From Azospirillum sp. TSO35-2 (lineage in GTDB: Bacteria > Pseudomonadota > Alphaproteobacteria > Azospirillales > Azospirillaceae): 64,000 nt of DNA. The stretch lies in assembly GCF_003116095.1 (NCBI RefSeq), contig NZ_LGRA01000022.1:414671-478670 (forward strand). Reading direction: 5' to 3'. Position numbers and translations under genes: made by a program. Below are positions 43,748 through 53,324 of this stretch, one piece after another (positions within the stretch are counted from its first letter, which is position 1; each line of letters starts with the position of its first letter). Under the pieces are notes generated by a model. It had not been told where the DNA came from and did no database searches. It saw only the letters and a program-made list of their open reading frames with translations.

Positions 43748-45025
43748 ATGAGCGCCATCACCGAAATCCATGCCCGCGAGATTCTCGACAGCCGCGGCAA
43801 CCCGACCGTCGAGGTCGACGTGACCCTGGACAGCGGCGCCTTCGGCCGCGCCGCGGTGCCGTCGGGCGCGTCCACCGGCGCCCACGAGGCTGTCGAACTG
43901 CGCGACGGCGACAAGGCCCGCTTCGGCGGCAAGGGCGTGCTGAAGGCCGTCCAGTCGGTCAACGGCGAACTGTCCAAGGCCCTGGTCGGCATGGACGCCG
44001 CCGACCAGCGCGTCCTCGACATGACGATGATCGAGATCGACGGCACCGAGAACAAGGGCCGCCTGGGGGCGAACGCCATCCTGGGCGTGTCGCTGGCGGT
44101 GGCGCGCGCCGCCGCCGAGGACGCCGGCCTGCCGCTGTACCGCTATGTCGGCGGCGCCTTCGCCTCGCTGCTGCCGGTGCCGATGATGAACATCATCAAC
44201 GGCGGCGCCCACGCCGACAACCCGATCGACATCCAGGAGTTCATGATCATGCCGGTCGGCGCCGAAACCGGCGCCGAGGCGATCCGCATGGGCTCCGAGA
44301 TCTTCCAGTCGCTCAAGAAGAAGCTGAAGGACGCCGGCCACAACACCAACGTCGGCGACGAGGGCGGCTTCGCCCCCAACCTGGGCTCGACCGACGACGC
44401 GCTCGGCTTCGTCATGAAGGCGATCGAGGCCGCCGGCTACAAGCCGGGCGACGACGTCATGCTGGCGATCGACGCCGCCTCCACCGAGTTCTTCAAGAAC
44501 GGCAAGTACGAGCTGGCCGGCGAAGGCAAGTCGCTGAGCCCCGAGCAGATGGTCGCCTACTGGACCGACCTGGTCGGCCGCTACCCGATCATCTCGGTCG
44601 AGGACGGCATGGCCGAGGACGATTGGGAGGGCTGGAAGGCGCTGACCGACGCCATCGGCTCCAAGGTGCAGCTGGTCGGCGACGACCTGTTCGTCACCAA
44701 CCCCAAGCGCCTGTCCCAGGGCATCCAGAAGGGCATCGCCAACTCGATCCTGGTGAAGGTCAACCAGATCGGCACGCTGTCGGAGACGCTGGAAGCGGTC
44801 GACATGGCGCACAAGGCCGGCTACACCGCCGTTCTGTCGCACCGCTCGGGCGAGACCGAGGACAGCACGATCGCCGACCTGGCGGTCGCCACCAACTGCG
44901 GCCAGATCAAGACCGGCTCGCTGAGCCGTTCGGACCGCCTTGCCAAGTACAACCAGCTGATCCGCATCGAGGAACAGCTCGGCGTCGCCGCCCGCTTCGC
45001 CGGCCGCGGCATCCTGAAGGCCTGA
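43748..45025 (+). CDS. eno: Enolase (phosphopyruvate hydratase)
   Basis: 425 residues. SGASTGAHEAVELRDGD, the Mg2+ ligand segments SVEDGMAEDDWEGW and VGDDLFVTNP, and the signature ILVKVNQIGTLSETLEAV are all present, with SHRSGETED for the phosphate site. It makes phosphoenolpyruvate in glycolysis. It lies 69 bp after focA on the same strand and ends at a strong terminator, so it seems to be the last gene of the pfl operon, which is an unusual place. Confidence 0.97.
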   Translation: MSAITEIHAREILDSRGNPTVEVDVTLDSGAFGRAAVPSGASTGAHEAVELRDGDKARFGGKGVLKAVQSVNGELSKALVGMDAADQRVLDMTMIEIDGTENKGRLGANAILGVSLAVARAAAEDAGLPLYRYVGGAFASLLPVPMMNIINGGAHADNPIDIQEFMIMPVGAETGAEAIRMGSEIFQSLKKKLKDAGHNTNVGDEGGFAPNLGSTDDALGFVMKAIEAAGYKPGDDVMLAIDAASTEFFKNGKYELAGEGKSLSPEQMVAYWTDLVGRYPIISVEDGMAEDDWEGWKALTDAIGSKVQLVGDDLFVTNPKRLSQGIQKGIANSILVKVNQIGTLSETLEAVDMAHKAGYTAVLSHRSGETEDSTIADLAVATNCGQIKTGSLSRSDRLAKYNQLIRIEEQLGVAARFAGRGILKA

Positions 45026-45040
45026 TCGTTTTCGGGTAAG

Positions 45041-45078
45041 AAAAAGCCCCTCTCCGGTCCGCCGGAGAGGGGCTTTTT
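45041..45078. terminator. Bidirectional terminator after eno
   Basis: A 17-bp stem (AAAAAGCCCCTCTCCGG and its complement) with loop TCCG ends in a T6 run. It also serves the convergent depolymerase gene. Confidence 0.95.
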
Positions 45079-45089
45079 TCTTTATGCGA

Positions 45090-46193
45090 TCATTCGCCGG
45101 ACAGCGCGCCGATCATCTTGCGGACGGCGGTCATCTGGAAGCCGCCCTTGCGGGCGAAGTCGTAGCCGGTGTAGCCGAACCAGTCCCAGCACGCCTTGGG
45201 GTTGGAGGTCGGCTTGGCTGCGCCATCGATCTGCGGGTACAGCACGACGATGTTGTTGACGTCGGCCCAGCGGTTGTAGCCGGCGTTCACCGCGAAATGA
45301 TCGCCGATCAGGTTCGACGCCATCTGGCAGCCGTGGAAGGCGACGTGGATGCGGCAGGTCTGCCGCCCGCCCTCGCAGGCCTCCGGCACGTAGATGTAGC
45401 CGGTCTTGGCCATCCCGGTCCGGCTGGTGTCGCCGACGAACGGGCGCTGGTCGAACAGAACCGGCGAACGGGCGGCGGTGGGGGCATTCGGCTTTTTCGC
45501 GTCGGCGTAGAAGAACTGGACGATGGCGCCGGCCTGATCATACTGGCAGTTGTTGATGTATTCGCTCTTCTCCCCTTCCTGGGGGATGAAGTTGCAGGCG
45601 GCGCCATAGCCGTCGGTGATGTAGGCGTGGGCCGCCTGCGGGTTCTTCACATAGGCGAAGTTGGCGTCGGTCACCCCCAGCGCCTTGTAGAACAGCTCGG
45701 TGGCGTCGGTGACCGGGCGCTTGACCGTCACGTCGTTGTCGCCGCTGAACAGGTAGATGCGCGACTGCGCCAGATTGGCCAGCGGGTCGATGTCCTTGGA
45801 CTTTTCGCGCGCCTTGGCGTTGGCGACCAGATCGCCGACGCTGGGAGCGCCCATCGATACGTCCATGCAGCGCTTCAGCGCCACCACCGCCGGGGCAAGG
45901 CCGCCGGGCGACACCTCCGCGCAGTCATAGGGGCCACCGGCGACGATGCCGGCGCCCTTGACGAGGCTGGAGTAAGCGATCTGGAACTGGCCGGCCATGT
46001 AGGCGCCGGACGAGATGCCGGACACCGTCGTCTGCGACGGGTCGATCTTCAGCCTCATCGTCGACAGCGACAGCTCGGCGGCGCCGGCCGCCGGGGCCCC
46101 CAGCGCCAGCAGGGCGGCCGCGGCCAGGGCCGGCAGCGCCGTTTTGGCCAGGGTCGTTGTGGCGAGCGTGGTTTCGATGGTGGTGTTCGTCAT
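45090..46193 (-). CDS. Secreted poly(3-hydroxybutyrate) depolymerase-like esterase
   Basis: 367 residues from the ATG at 46193, with AGAGG upstream. An N-terminal signal peptide (ALPALAAAALLALGAPAAGA) is followed by an alpha/beta-hydrolase core. The lipase-box-like GISSGAYMA holds the probable nucleophile, and FHGCQ forms the oxyanion region; paired Cys suggest a periplasmic or extracellular enzyme. It matches the short-chain PHA depolymerases with a type 2 catalytic domain, with no separate substrate-binding domain. phaC lies 5 kb away, fitting a PHB-making organism. Confidence 0.82.
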   Translation of the reverse strand: MTNTTIETTLATTTLAKTALPALAAAALLALGAPAAGAAELSLSTMRLKIDPSQTTVSGISSGAYMAGQFQIAYSSLVKGAGIVAGGPYDCAEVSPGGLAPAVVALKRCMDVSMGAPSVGDLVANAKAREKSKDIDPLANLAQSRIYLFSGDNDVTVKRPVTDATELFYKALGVTDANFAYVKNPQAAHAYITDGYGAACNFIPQEGEKSEYINNCQYDQAGAIVQFFYADAKKPNAPTAARSPVLFDQRPFVGDTSRTGMAKTGYIYVPEACEGGRQTCRIHVAFHGCQMASNLIGDHFAVNAGYNRWADVNNIVVLYPQIDGAAKPTSNPKACWDWFGYTGYDFARKGGFQMTAVRKMIGALSGE

Positions 46194-46413
46194 GGGGGTC
46201 ACCTCTGCCCTGCCAGAATTATCAACATCGCGTGGACCGGCGCGCGGACAGCTGCGGGGACAGCACGACCAGAGTGCTGTTGCCAGAGCGCTGTTGGTCG
46301 CCCACCGGTTGTGGCCGTCTATGCTTCATCCCCGCCATACACAGCGGAACGTAGCAAGGCAATCGTCGATGTCGATAAAAAAGGGAAGAGAGGCGCCAAG
46401 GATCGCCCGGACA

Positions 46414-46455
46414 GACGAAAGGCCGGCGGAGCGGACGCCCCACCGGCCTTTCGTC
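46414..46455. terminator. Hairpin downstream of the peroxiredoxin gene
   Basis: Perfect 13-bp arms (GACGAAAGGCCGG and its complement) enclose a 16-nt loop. It is 28 bp past the peroxiredoxin stop. The rest of 46194-46482 shows no gene. Confidence 0.55.
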
Positions 46456-46482
46456 GTCTCAATCGCCGGGGCGCCCGAGGAC

Positions 46483-47010
46483 TCAGGCGCGCAGGTAGCC
46501 CAGCACGTTTTCCGGCGAGGATTCGCCGTAGGGGTCGCCGTTCTCGCCCGCGTCGTTGATGCCCGGCTCCTCGAACCACTTCTCGACCACGCCGTCCTTC
46601 ACGACCATGGCGTAGCGCCAGGAGCGGTAGCCGAAGCCGACATGGTCCTTGTTGATCAGCATGCCCATGCGGCGGGTGAAATGGCCCGACCCGTCGGGGA
46701 TCAGCTTGACCTTGTTCAGGTTCAGGCTCTTGCCCCACTGGAACATGACAAAGGCGTCGTTGACGCTGATGCAGTAGACCTCGTCGATGCCCAGCGCCTT
46801 GAACTCGTCGTGGAGACGTTCGAAGGCCGGGCACTGCTCGTTCGAGCAGGTCGGGGTGAAGGCGCCGGGCAGCGAGAACACCACCACGCGCTTGCCCTTG
46901 AACAGATCGTCGCTGGACACGTCCTGCCAGCGGAACGGATTGGGCCCGCCGACGCTCTCGTCACGCACGCGGGTCTTGAACACCACCGAGGGGACCTTGC
47001 GCCCTTCCAT
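46483..47010 (-). CDS. Peroxiredoxin (Prx5-type thioredoxin peroxidase)
   Basis: 175 residues. PGAFTPTCS holds the peroxidatic Cys55, with a further Cys60 (SNEQC), typical of the AhpC/TSA-Prx5 group that often uses glutathione/glutaredoxin or thioredoxin. It reduces H2O2 and organic peroxides in the cytoplasm. No signal peptide is present. It is monocistronic; no OxyR-like site was found in the 310 bp upstream. Confidence 0.92.
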   Translation of the reverse strand: MEGRKVPSVVFKTRVRDESVGGPNPFRWQDVSSDDLFKGKRVVVFSLPGAFTPTCSNEQCPAFERLHDEFKALGIDEVYCISVNDAFVMFQWGKSLNLNKVKLIPDGSGHFTRRMGMLINKDHVGFGYRSWRYAMVVKDGVVEKWFEEPGINDAGENGDPYGESSPENVLGYLRA

Positions 47011-47215
47011 CGTCGTCTCCGAATGTCGTTTGCGCGAAACCGGGTACCGCCGCGTGGCGACGGCCCTTCACCGCAGTGCCGGGAACGATAGCGGTTCCGC
47101 CCCGCCGCTCCAACCGCCTATTGGTCATGCGCCGTTCCGCCCGGCTTTCCGCGGCGAACCACCGCAAAACCTGCGCAAGAGCTGCGCAAAAGTGGTGGCA
47201 TCCGGTGGCATTCCT

Positions 47216-47225
47216 GTGACGTCAC
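47216..47225. promoter_or_regulatory. Short perfect palindrome upstream of the type I secretion genes
   Basis: GTGACGTCAC, 95 bp before the ABC gene start, in a 310-bp gap that also has repeated GGTGGCAT (47195, 47204 region) and CTGCGCAA motifs. The binding protein is unknown and chance occurrence is possible. Confidence 0.25.
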
Positions 47226-47320
47226 CCGATCTTAACACCGCGTTTACCAAGTTAGCGTCATCTGAACTCGCCTGCATCCAGTGGGCACTGCGCCAAACGG
47301 TGACAATTGGAGGGCTGTTC

Positions 47321-49105
47321 ATGCCTGTTTCGAACAAGACCAAAAACATGCACAAGACCGGTGGTCTCAAGCCGGAATCATCCTTTAACCGCCGTTATTT
47401 TTCCAGGATACTTGTTAGTACATTTATTTTCAGCGCTACCATCAACGCGCTGATGCTGGCAATGCCGATCTATTCGCTTCAGGTGTTCAGCCGGGCCATC
47501 CCGTCCGGCAATTACGACACGCTGGCCATGCTGACCATCATCGTGGTGATGGCGCTGAGCCTGAGCGCGCTGCTGGAAATGCTGCGCTCCCGCCTGCTGG
47601 CCCGCGCCGGCAACGCGCTGGAGGTGAAGTGGCGCCGCCGGCTGACCGCCGACGCGCTGGACGCCGCCGGCCGCGGCCGTCCGGACAACGGCCCGCTCGC
47701 CGACCTGATGGAGCTGAAGGGCGCCTTCTCGCGTCCGTCGCTGCCGGCCCTGATGGATCTGCCCTGGGCGCCGCTGTACGTCGTCGGCATCTATGTGATC
47801 CACCCGATGCTGGCGCTGCTGCTGGTCGTGTCGATGGCGATCATGGCGGTGATGGGCTGGATCGGCCACGCCGCCGTCCGCGAGGTCAACGACGAGAGCA
47901 AGCTGCCGGCCAGCCGCGCCCAGAAGCTGTTCGAGGCGCTGGCGTCCAAGTCCGACACCGTGCGCGGCCTGCGCATGGGCGGCTCGGCCCTGGACAGCGT
48001 CAACCGCGACTTCCTGACCGCCAGCGCGCTGCAGGGCCAGGGCTATGAGCGCAGCGCCGCCATCGGCGCCGCCACCAAGTGGGTGCGCATGGTCCTGCAG
48101 ATCGCCGTCACCGCCGTCGGCGCCTGGCTGGTGATCGAGCAGCACCTGTCCTTCGGCGGCATGATCGCCACCTCGATGCTGGTCGGCCGCGGCCTCGCCC
48201 CGATCGAGCAGACCGCCGGCGCCTGGGGTGCCCTGCAGCGCTCCGCCCAGGCCGTCCGCCGCCTGCTGCCGCTGCTGAAGCGCCTGTCGCGCGAGCCGGA
48301 GCGGCCCTCCGTCCCGGTGGAGAGCGAGCGCCTGACCGTCGAGAACCTGCTGTTCGTCTCCCCCCGCGACCAGAAGCCGATCCTGCGCAGCGTCACCTTC
48401 ACGGTGGAGCCGGGCGAGACCATCTGCGTCGCCGGTCCCAACCGGTCCGGCAAGTCGGTGCTGGCGCGCCTGTTGGCCGGCGTCGCCATCCCGTCGGCCG
48501 GCACCGTGCGGCTGGGCGGCCTGTCGATCGCCACCCTGACGCCGGAAACCGCCGACCAGGGCATCGGCTACCTGCCGCAGCAGGTCGACCTGCTGCCGGG
48601 CAGCATCGCCGACAACATCGCCCGCTTCGCCTCCGCCACCCGCGAGCAGGTCGAGGCCGCCGCCAAGGCCGCCGGCATCCACGAGTGGATCGAAAGCCTG
48701 CCCGCCGGCTATGAGACCGAGGTCACCGACCCGCTGTGCCCGATCACCGGCGCCTCGGCCCGCCAGATCGGCCTTGCCCGCGCCGCCTTCGGCCAGCCGC
48801 CGCTGCTGGTGCTGGACGAACCGACCGCCGGCCTGGACGAGCTGGGGATGAAGGCGGTCCGCGCCTTCGTGATGGAATGCCGGAGCCGCGGCGCCACCGT
48901 CATCGTCCTGACCCACTCGCCCGTCTTCGTCGACCTGTCCGACCGCACCTACGTGCTGAAGAACGGCATGGCGATGGAACTGCCGCGCCAGGACCAGCAG
49001 TCCCAGCAGGGCGCCGCCAACCTCGCCCGTCTGCGCAACCTCGGCCCGTCCCAGACCGGCCATGCATCCGGTCCCTCCGCGGCGACGGCGGGGGCCGCCG
49101 GCTGA
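47321..49105 (+). CDS. Type I secretion ABC transporter (PrtD-like permease/ATPase)
   Basis: 594 residues from MPVSNK, 7 nt after GGAGGG. A transmembrane exporter domain (about 25-310) is fused to an ATPase. Walker A GPNRSGKS is at 372-379 and Walker B VLDEP at about 497-501, with the H-loop in VLTHSP. The ABC signature reads ITGAS (475-479) in place of LSGGQ, although the following RQIGLARA is kept. The next gene encodes the matching HlyD-type adaptor. No RTX substrate or TolC partner is in the window. Confidence 0.88.
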   Translation: MPVSNKTKNMHKTGGLKPESSFNRRYFSRILVSTFIFSATINALMLAMPIYSLQVFSRAIPSGNYDTLAMLTIIVVMALSLSALLEMLRSRLLARAGNALEVKWRRRLTADALDAAGRGRPDNGPLADLMELKGAFSRPSLPALMDLPWAPLYVVGIYVIHPMLALLLVVSMAIMAVMGWIGHAAVREVNDESKLPASRAQKLFEALASKSDTVRGLRMGGSALDSVNRDFLTASALQGQGYERSAAIGAATKWVRMVLQIAVTAVGAWLVIEQHLSFGGMIATSMLVGRGLAPIEQTAGAWGALQRSAQAVRRLLPLLKRLSREPERPSVPVESERLTVENLLFVSPRDQKPILRSVTFTVEPGETICVAGPNRSGKSVLARLLAGVAIPSAGTVRLGGLSIATLTPETADQGIGYLPQQVDLLPGSIADNIARFASATREQVEAAAKAAGIHEWIESLPAGYETEVTDPLCPITGASARQIGLARAAFGQPPLLVLDEPTAGLDELGMKAVRAFVMECRSRGATVIVLTHSPVFVDLSDRTYVLKNGMAMELPRQDQQSQQGAANLARLRNLGPSQTGHASGPSAATAGAAG

Positions 49106-49173
49106 GGCCGGCCGCAAGCCCCCCGCCACGCGACGACGCCCGACCCGGACTGGACTGAGCCAAGGAACACCCC

Positions 49174-50601
49174 ATGACCACGCTGACCACGACCTTCCCG
49201 ACCCCGCTGCAAGCCGACCACGCGACCCACCCGCCGGAATCCAACCAGCACGGCAAGCCGACGCGGATGGCGGCGACGATCACCTCGATCCACGCGCTGC
49301 GGGCGACGATGCCGGAAACCGGCGTGCGCAACCTGCTGCTGAGCGGCTTCGTAGTCCTGGCGGTCGGGTTCGGCGGCATGACCGGCTGGGCGGCGCTGGC
49401 GCCGCTGCACAGCGCGATCAGCGCGTCGGGCTCGCTGGCCCCGGAAACCGGCCGCAAGGTGGTGAAGAACACCGAGGGCGGCGTCATCAGCGAAATCCTG
49501 GTCAATGAAGGCGACCGGGTCAGCGCCGGCCAGGTCATGATGCGGCTGGACAGCACCGAGGCGCAGACCCGGCTGGACATGCTGAACGCCTCGTGGCTCG
49601 ACACGCTGGCGCTGGAGGCCCGCCTGTCGGCCGAGCTGTTCGAGAAGCCGGCGATCGAATGGCCGGCGCAGCTCGCCGACCGCCGCGCCTCCGAGCCGGC
49701 CGTCGACAACGCCATGCGCAACCAGGAAAAGCTGTTCCAGGTCCGCCACGCCCAGCTCGAAACCGAAGCCAAGCTGACCCAGGACCGCATCGCCACGCTG
49801 GGCGACGAGGTGCGCAGCATGGAACAGCAGCGCGCCTTCCTGGCCCGTGAGATCAAGCTGTCGGACGAGGACATCCAGATCACCCAGGGCCTGCTGGACC
49901 GCGGCAACTCCACCCGCACCAAGCTGGTCGCGGCGCAGAAGGAGAACGCCCAGCTCCACGCCCAGGACCATGAGCTGGAAGCCCGCATGTCCCAGTCGCG
50001 CCAGCAGGCGGTCGACGCCCAGGGCGATCTGGTGCGCCGCCGCAGCGACTTCCGCGAGAAGGTGCTGATGGAGTTCGAGAAGGCCCGCGGCGACATCCAG
50101 AAGCTGGTCGACCAGACCCGCGACGCCAAGAACCGGCTGGACAACCGCACCATCAAGGCTCCGGACGCCGGCAACGTCGTGATGTACGGCCACCCGGCGG
50201 TCGGCGGCTCGATCACCGCCAACGAGCCGGTGCTGGACATCGTCCCCGACGACAAGGCGCTGCTGGCCGAGGTCCGCATCCAGCCGAAGGACATCAAGTC
50301 GATGGCCGTCGACCTGCCGGTGAAGGTGCAGCTGACCGCCTACGACACCCGCGTCGTCGGCACCATCGACGGCACCGTGTCCTACGTGTCGGCCGACCGC
50401 CTGACCGACAACGCCACCCGCCAGGAGTATTACCTCGCCCGCATCCGTCTGAAGGACGGCGACGCCCACGAGGTCGGCAAGCTGAAGATCAAGGCCGGCA
50501 TGCCGGTGGAGGCCCGCATCGTGCTGTCGCCCCGCACCCCGCTGGACTATCTGATCCAGCCGCTGCGCCAGTCCTACGTGAAGGCCTTCATCCAGGAGTG
50601 A
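49174..50601 (+). CDS. Type I secretion membrane fusion protein (HlyD/PrtE family)
   Basis: 475 residues. Cytoplasmic N-terminus (about 55), one span (54-74), then GRKVVKNTEGGVISEILVNEGD, the PrtE/HlyD lipoyl half, a long alpha-hairpin (about 130-320) and the C-terminal barrel. It links the ABC exporter to an outer-membrane channel. AAGGA precedes the ATG; it lies 68 bp after the ABC gene. Confidence 0.93.
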   Translation: MTTLTTTFPTPLQADHATHPPESNQHGKPTRMAATITSIHALRATMPETGVRNLLLSGFVVLAVGFGGMTGWAALAPLHSAISASGSLAPETGRKVVKNTEGGVISEILVNEGDRVSAGQVMMRLDSTEAQTRLDMLNASWLDTLALEARLSAELFEKPAIEWPAQLADRRASEPAVDNAMRNQEKLFQVRHAQLETEAKLTQDRIATLGDEVRSMEQQRAFLAREIKLSDEDIQITQGLLDRGNSTRTKLVAAQKENAQLHAQDHELEARMSQSRQQAVDAQGDLVRRRSDFREKVLMEFEKARGDIQKLVDQTRDAKNRLDNRTIKAPDAGNVVMYGHPAVGGSITANEPVLDIVPDDKALLAEVRIQPKDIKSMAVDLPVKVQLTAYDTRVVGTIDGTVSYVSADRLTDNATRQEYYLARIRLKDGDAHEVGKLKIKAGMPVEARIVLSPRTPLDYLIQPLRQSYVKAFIQE

Positions 50602-50644
50602 TGCCTAGCAGGAGCAATCGCGGCCGTGATGCCGTGACGTGAGA

Positions 50645-50679
50645 AAAAGCCCCTCCTCCAACCGGAGCGAGGGGCTTTT
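50645..50679. terminator. Bidirectional terminator after the secretion operon
   Basis: AAAAGCCCCTC / GAGGGGCTTTT outer stem with an inner CTCC/GGAG stem. T/A runs on both sides serve this operon and the convergent lipoprotein gene. Confidence 0.85.
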
Positions 50680-50687
50680 CTCTGGGG

Positions 50688-51107
50688 TCAGCTCCGGCCG
50701 GGCTGGAGGTTCGGCTTCGGCGGGACGGCCATCGGGGTCGGCAGCGGCTCCGGCATCGGGATCGCCTCGGTCTCCGTCTTGGTGCGTCGCGATGCCGCAC
50801 GGTCCTGCGCCAGCCGGTCCATCGCCTGCTCGCGCTGCGCCTCGGTCGTGAGGTTGGTCGGGCGCGGCGGCACGGTGCCCAGATTCGGGTAGCCGGTGCG
50901 CTCGCCGGTCATGGCGCGGATGGGCGACGCCGCCTCGTTGACCGGCGAGTCCGCGCCGGTCACGGCGCCGTAGAGGCCGGTGTCCAGCACCCGGTCGCTG
51001 CACGCCGACAGCCCGACAACCAACGGCGCGAGAATCATCGGCACAAATACGATCGCGGCGCCGACCGTCCGCTTCCCCGCCGCGATGCCCTGTCCGGCCG
51101 CCGCCAT
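50688..51107 (-). CDS. Small Pro-rich lipoprotein of unknown function
   Basis: 139 residues from MAAAGQGIAAGK at 51107. A hydrophobic signal ends at lipobox GLSAC (about residue 36). The mature part is hydrophilic, with a charged helix (TTEAQREQAMDRLAQDR) and a Pro-rich tail (MPEPLPTPMAVPPKPN) that may span the periplasm. No family recognised. It is divergent from phaC. Confidence 0.6.
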   Translation of the reverse strand: MAAAGQGIAAGKRTVGAAIVFVPMILAPLVVGLSACSDRVLDTGLYGAVTGADSPVNEAASPIRAMTGERTGYPNLGTVPPRPTNLTTEAQREQAMDRLAQDRAASRRTKTETEAIPMPEPLPTPMAVPPKPNLQPGRS

Positions 51108-51279
51108 GTTCCGTCCCCGTCGCTGGTCGCCACGCCGCACTTGTGCGACAATGCGCGAAATGAAATGTTCACACCCACGGTGTATGAGAGGTCCCGGGTT
51201 TTCCCGCACTGCACAAGAGGGCCGAACCGCTGCATGTTACCGACCGCATCGCCGGCAGCCACATGTCGGTTCCACCCTC

Positions 51280-51308
51280 TCGACCGTTCCACCGCATGCC
51301 TGTATAGC
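51280..51308 (+). promoter_or_regulatory. Possible phaC promoter
   Basis: TCGACC, 17 bp, TATAGC (4/6 and 4/6 to sigma-70 consensus), 86 bp before the phaC start. It is the best candidate in the 287-bp gap. Confidence 0.35.
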
Positions 51309-51394
51309 CGCCCGCCCGCACCGCCCAAAGCCTAAACTCGCGGACACCGCCAACCGGTGACGCGACACACGCCCAGAGAAGAAGGACCGTGCTC

Positions 51395-53230
51395 ATGGCC
51401 GAGACCAAGGCCCCCCCTCAGGCTTCCACCCCGGCGTCTGCCGCGATCCCGGACGTCAAGCTCCCCGACCCCGTCGAAATGTCGCGGGCGATGACCCGCA
51501 TCGCCGAACAGAGCCAGCGGCTGGTGTCGGAGTTCCTGGCGCGTCAGGCCGCCGACGGCGCCGGGCCGAAGAGCCCCGACCCGATGGGCGTCGGCCATGC
51601 CTTCCTGGAAATGACGACCCGCATGATGGCCGACCCGGCCAAGCTGATGCAGGCGCAGATGACGCTGTGGCAGGACTACCTGACCCTGTGGCAGCGCACC
51701 ACCCAGCGCTTCTTCGGCCAGGAGTCGCAGCCGGTCATCGCTCCAGCGAAGGACGACCGCCGCTTCAAGGACTCGGCCTGGGACGAGAACACGCTGTTCG
51801 ACTTCATCAAGCAGTCCTACCTGCTGAGCGCGCGGTGGATGCAGTCGACCGTGAACCAGGTCGACGGGCTGGACGACCACACCGCCAAGAAGGTCGATTT
51901 CTACACCCGCCAGTTCGTCGACGCGATGGCGCCCTCCAACTTCGTCATGACGAACCCGGAGGTGCTGCGCGCGACGATCGAGAGCGGCGGCGAGAACCTG
52001 GTCAAGGGGCTGGAGCATCTGCTGAAGGACCTGGAGCGCGGCAAGGGCGAGCTGCGCATCTCCATGACCGACTATGACGCCTTCCAGCTCGGCAAGAACA
52101 TCGCGGTCACCCCGGGCAAGGTCGTCTACCAGACCAGCCTGATGCAGCTGATCCAGTACACGCCGACCACGCCGGACGTGAACAAGCGGCCGCTGATGAT
52201 CGTGCCGCCGTGGATCAACAAGTTCTACATCCTCGACCTGCGCGAGAAGAACAGCTTCATCAAGTGGGCGGTCGACCAGGGCCACACCGTCTTCGTCCTG
52301 TCCTGGGTCAACCCGGACGAGACGCTGGCGGCCAAGGGCTTCGAGGACTACATGGTCGAAGGCCCGCTGGCCGCGCTCGACGCCATCGAGAAGGCGACCG
52401 GCGAGAAGGACGTCAACGCCATCGGCTACTGCCTGGGCGGCACGCTGCTGGCCTCGACGCTCGCCTACATGGCGGCCAAGAAGGACGACCGCATCAAGTC
52501 GGCGACCTTCTTCACCACCATGCTGGACTTCACCGAGGCCGGCGAGCTGTCGATCTTCATCGACGAGGAGCAGCTGACCTTCATCGAAGGGCAGATGGCC
52601 GAGCAGGGCTATCTCGACGGCGCCAAGATGGCGACCACCTTCAACATGCTGCGCGCCAACGACCTGATCTGGTCGTTCGTGGTCAACAACTACCTGCTGG
52701 GCAAGGATCCCTTCCCCTTCGACCTGCTGTACTGGAACAGCGACAGCACCCGCATGCCGGCGGCGATGCACAGCTTCTATCTGCGCAACATGTACCAGAA
52801 GAACATGCTGGCGCAGCCGGGCGCGGTGTCGCTGAAGGGCGTGCCGATCGACCTCGGCAAGGTGAAGGTCCCGTCGCTGTTCCTGTCGGCGCGCGAAGAC
52901 CACATCGCCCCGTGGAAGAGCACCTTCAGCGGTGCCCAGCTGTTCAGCGGTCCGGTCAAGTTCGTGCTGGGGGCGTCGGGCCACATCGCCGGCGTCGTCA
53001 ACCCGCCGGCGGCCAACAAGTACTGCTACTGGACCAGCGAGAAGCTGGCCAAGACCTCCGACGAGTGGCTGGAGAAGGCAACCCAGACCCCCGGCTCCTG
53101 GTGGCCGGAATGGAACAAGTGGGTCGGCCAGTTCGCCAACGGCAAGGTTCCCGCCCGCCAGCCGGGCGACGGCGCCCTGCCGGCGATCGAGGACGCGCCG
53201 GGCTCCTACGTCAAGGTCAAGAACGACTGA
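51395..53230 (+). CDS. phaC: Class I poly(3-hydroxyalkanoate) synthase
   Basis: 611 residues from the ATG at 51395, 8 nt after GAAGGA. The PhaC N-terminal domain is followed by an alpha/beta hydrolase with the lipase-like box GYCLGG (Cys346). Catalytic Asp and His are in SAREDHIAPW and GASGHIAG. It polymerises (R)-3-hydroxybutyryl-CoA on granules. Length and the PPWINKFYILDL motif fit class I. phaA and phaB are not adjacent. Confidence 0.96.
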   Translation: MAETKAPPQASTPASAAIPDVKLPDPVEMSRAMTRIAEQSQRLVSEFLARQAADGAGPKSPDPMGVGHAFLEMTTRMMADPAKLMQAQMTLWQDYLTLWQRTTQRFFGQESQPVIAPAKDDRRFKDSAWDENTLFDFIKQSYLLSARWMQSTVNQVDGLDDHTAKKVDFYTRQFVDAMAPSNFVMTNPEVLRATIESGGENLVKGLEHLLKDLERGKGELRISMTDYDAFQLGKNIAVTPGKVVYQTSLMQLIQYTPTTPDVNKRPLMIVPPWINKFYILDLREKNSFIKWAVDQGHTVFVLSWVNPDETLAAKGFEDYMVEGPLAALDAIEKATGEKDVNAIGYCLGGTLLASTLAYMAAKKDDRIKSATFFTTMLDFTEAGELSIFIDEEQLTFIEGQMAEQGYLDGAKMATTFNMLRANDLIWSFVVNNYLLGKDPFPFDLLYWNSDSTRMPAAMHSFYLRNMYQKNMLAQPGAVSLKGVPIDLGKVKVPSLFLSAREDHIAPWKSTFSGAQLFSGPVKFVLGASGHIAGVVNPPAANKYCYWTSEKLAKTSDEWLEKATQTPGSWWPEWNKWVGQFANGKVPARQPGDGALPAIEDAPGSYVKVKND

Positions 53231-53324
53231 TCCTCAGCCGCCCTGACAGCCCCTCTCCCCTGGTGGGAGGGGGGTGGGGGCCTATGGATCGGCCTTCGCT
53301 TTTTGACGAAATGCTGTGGTGATT

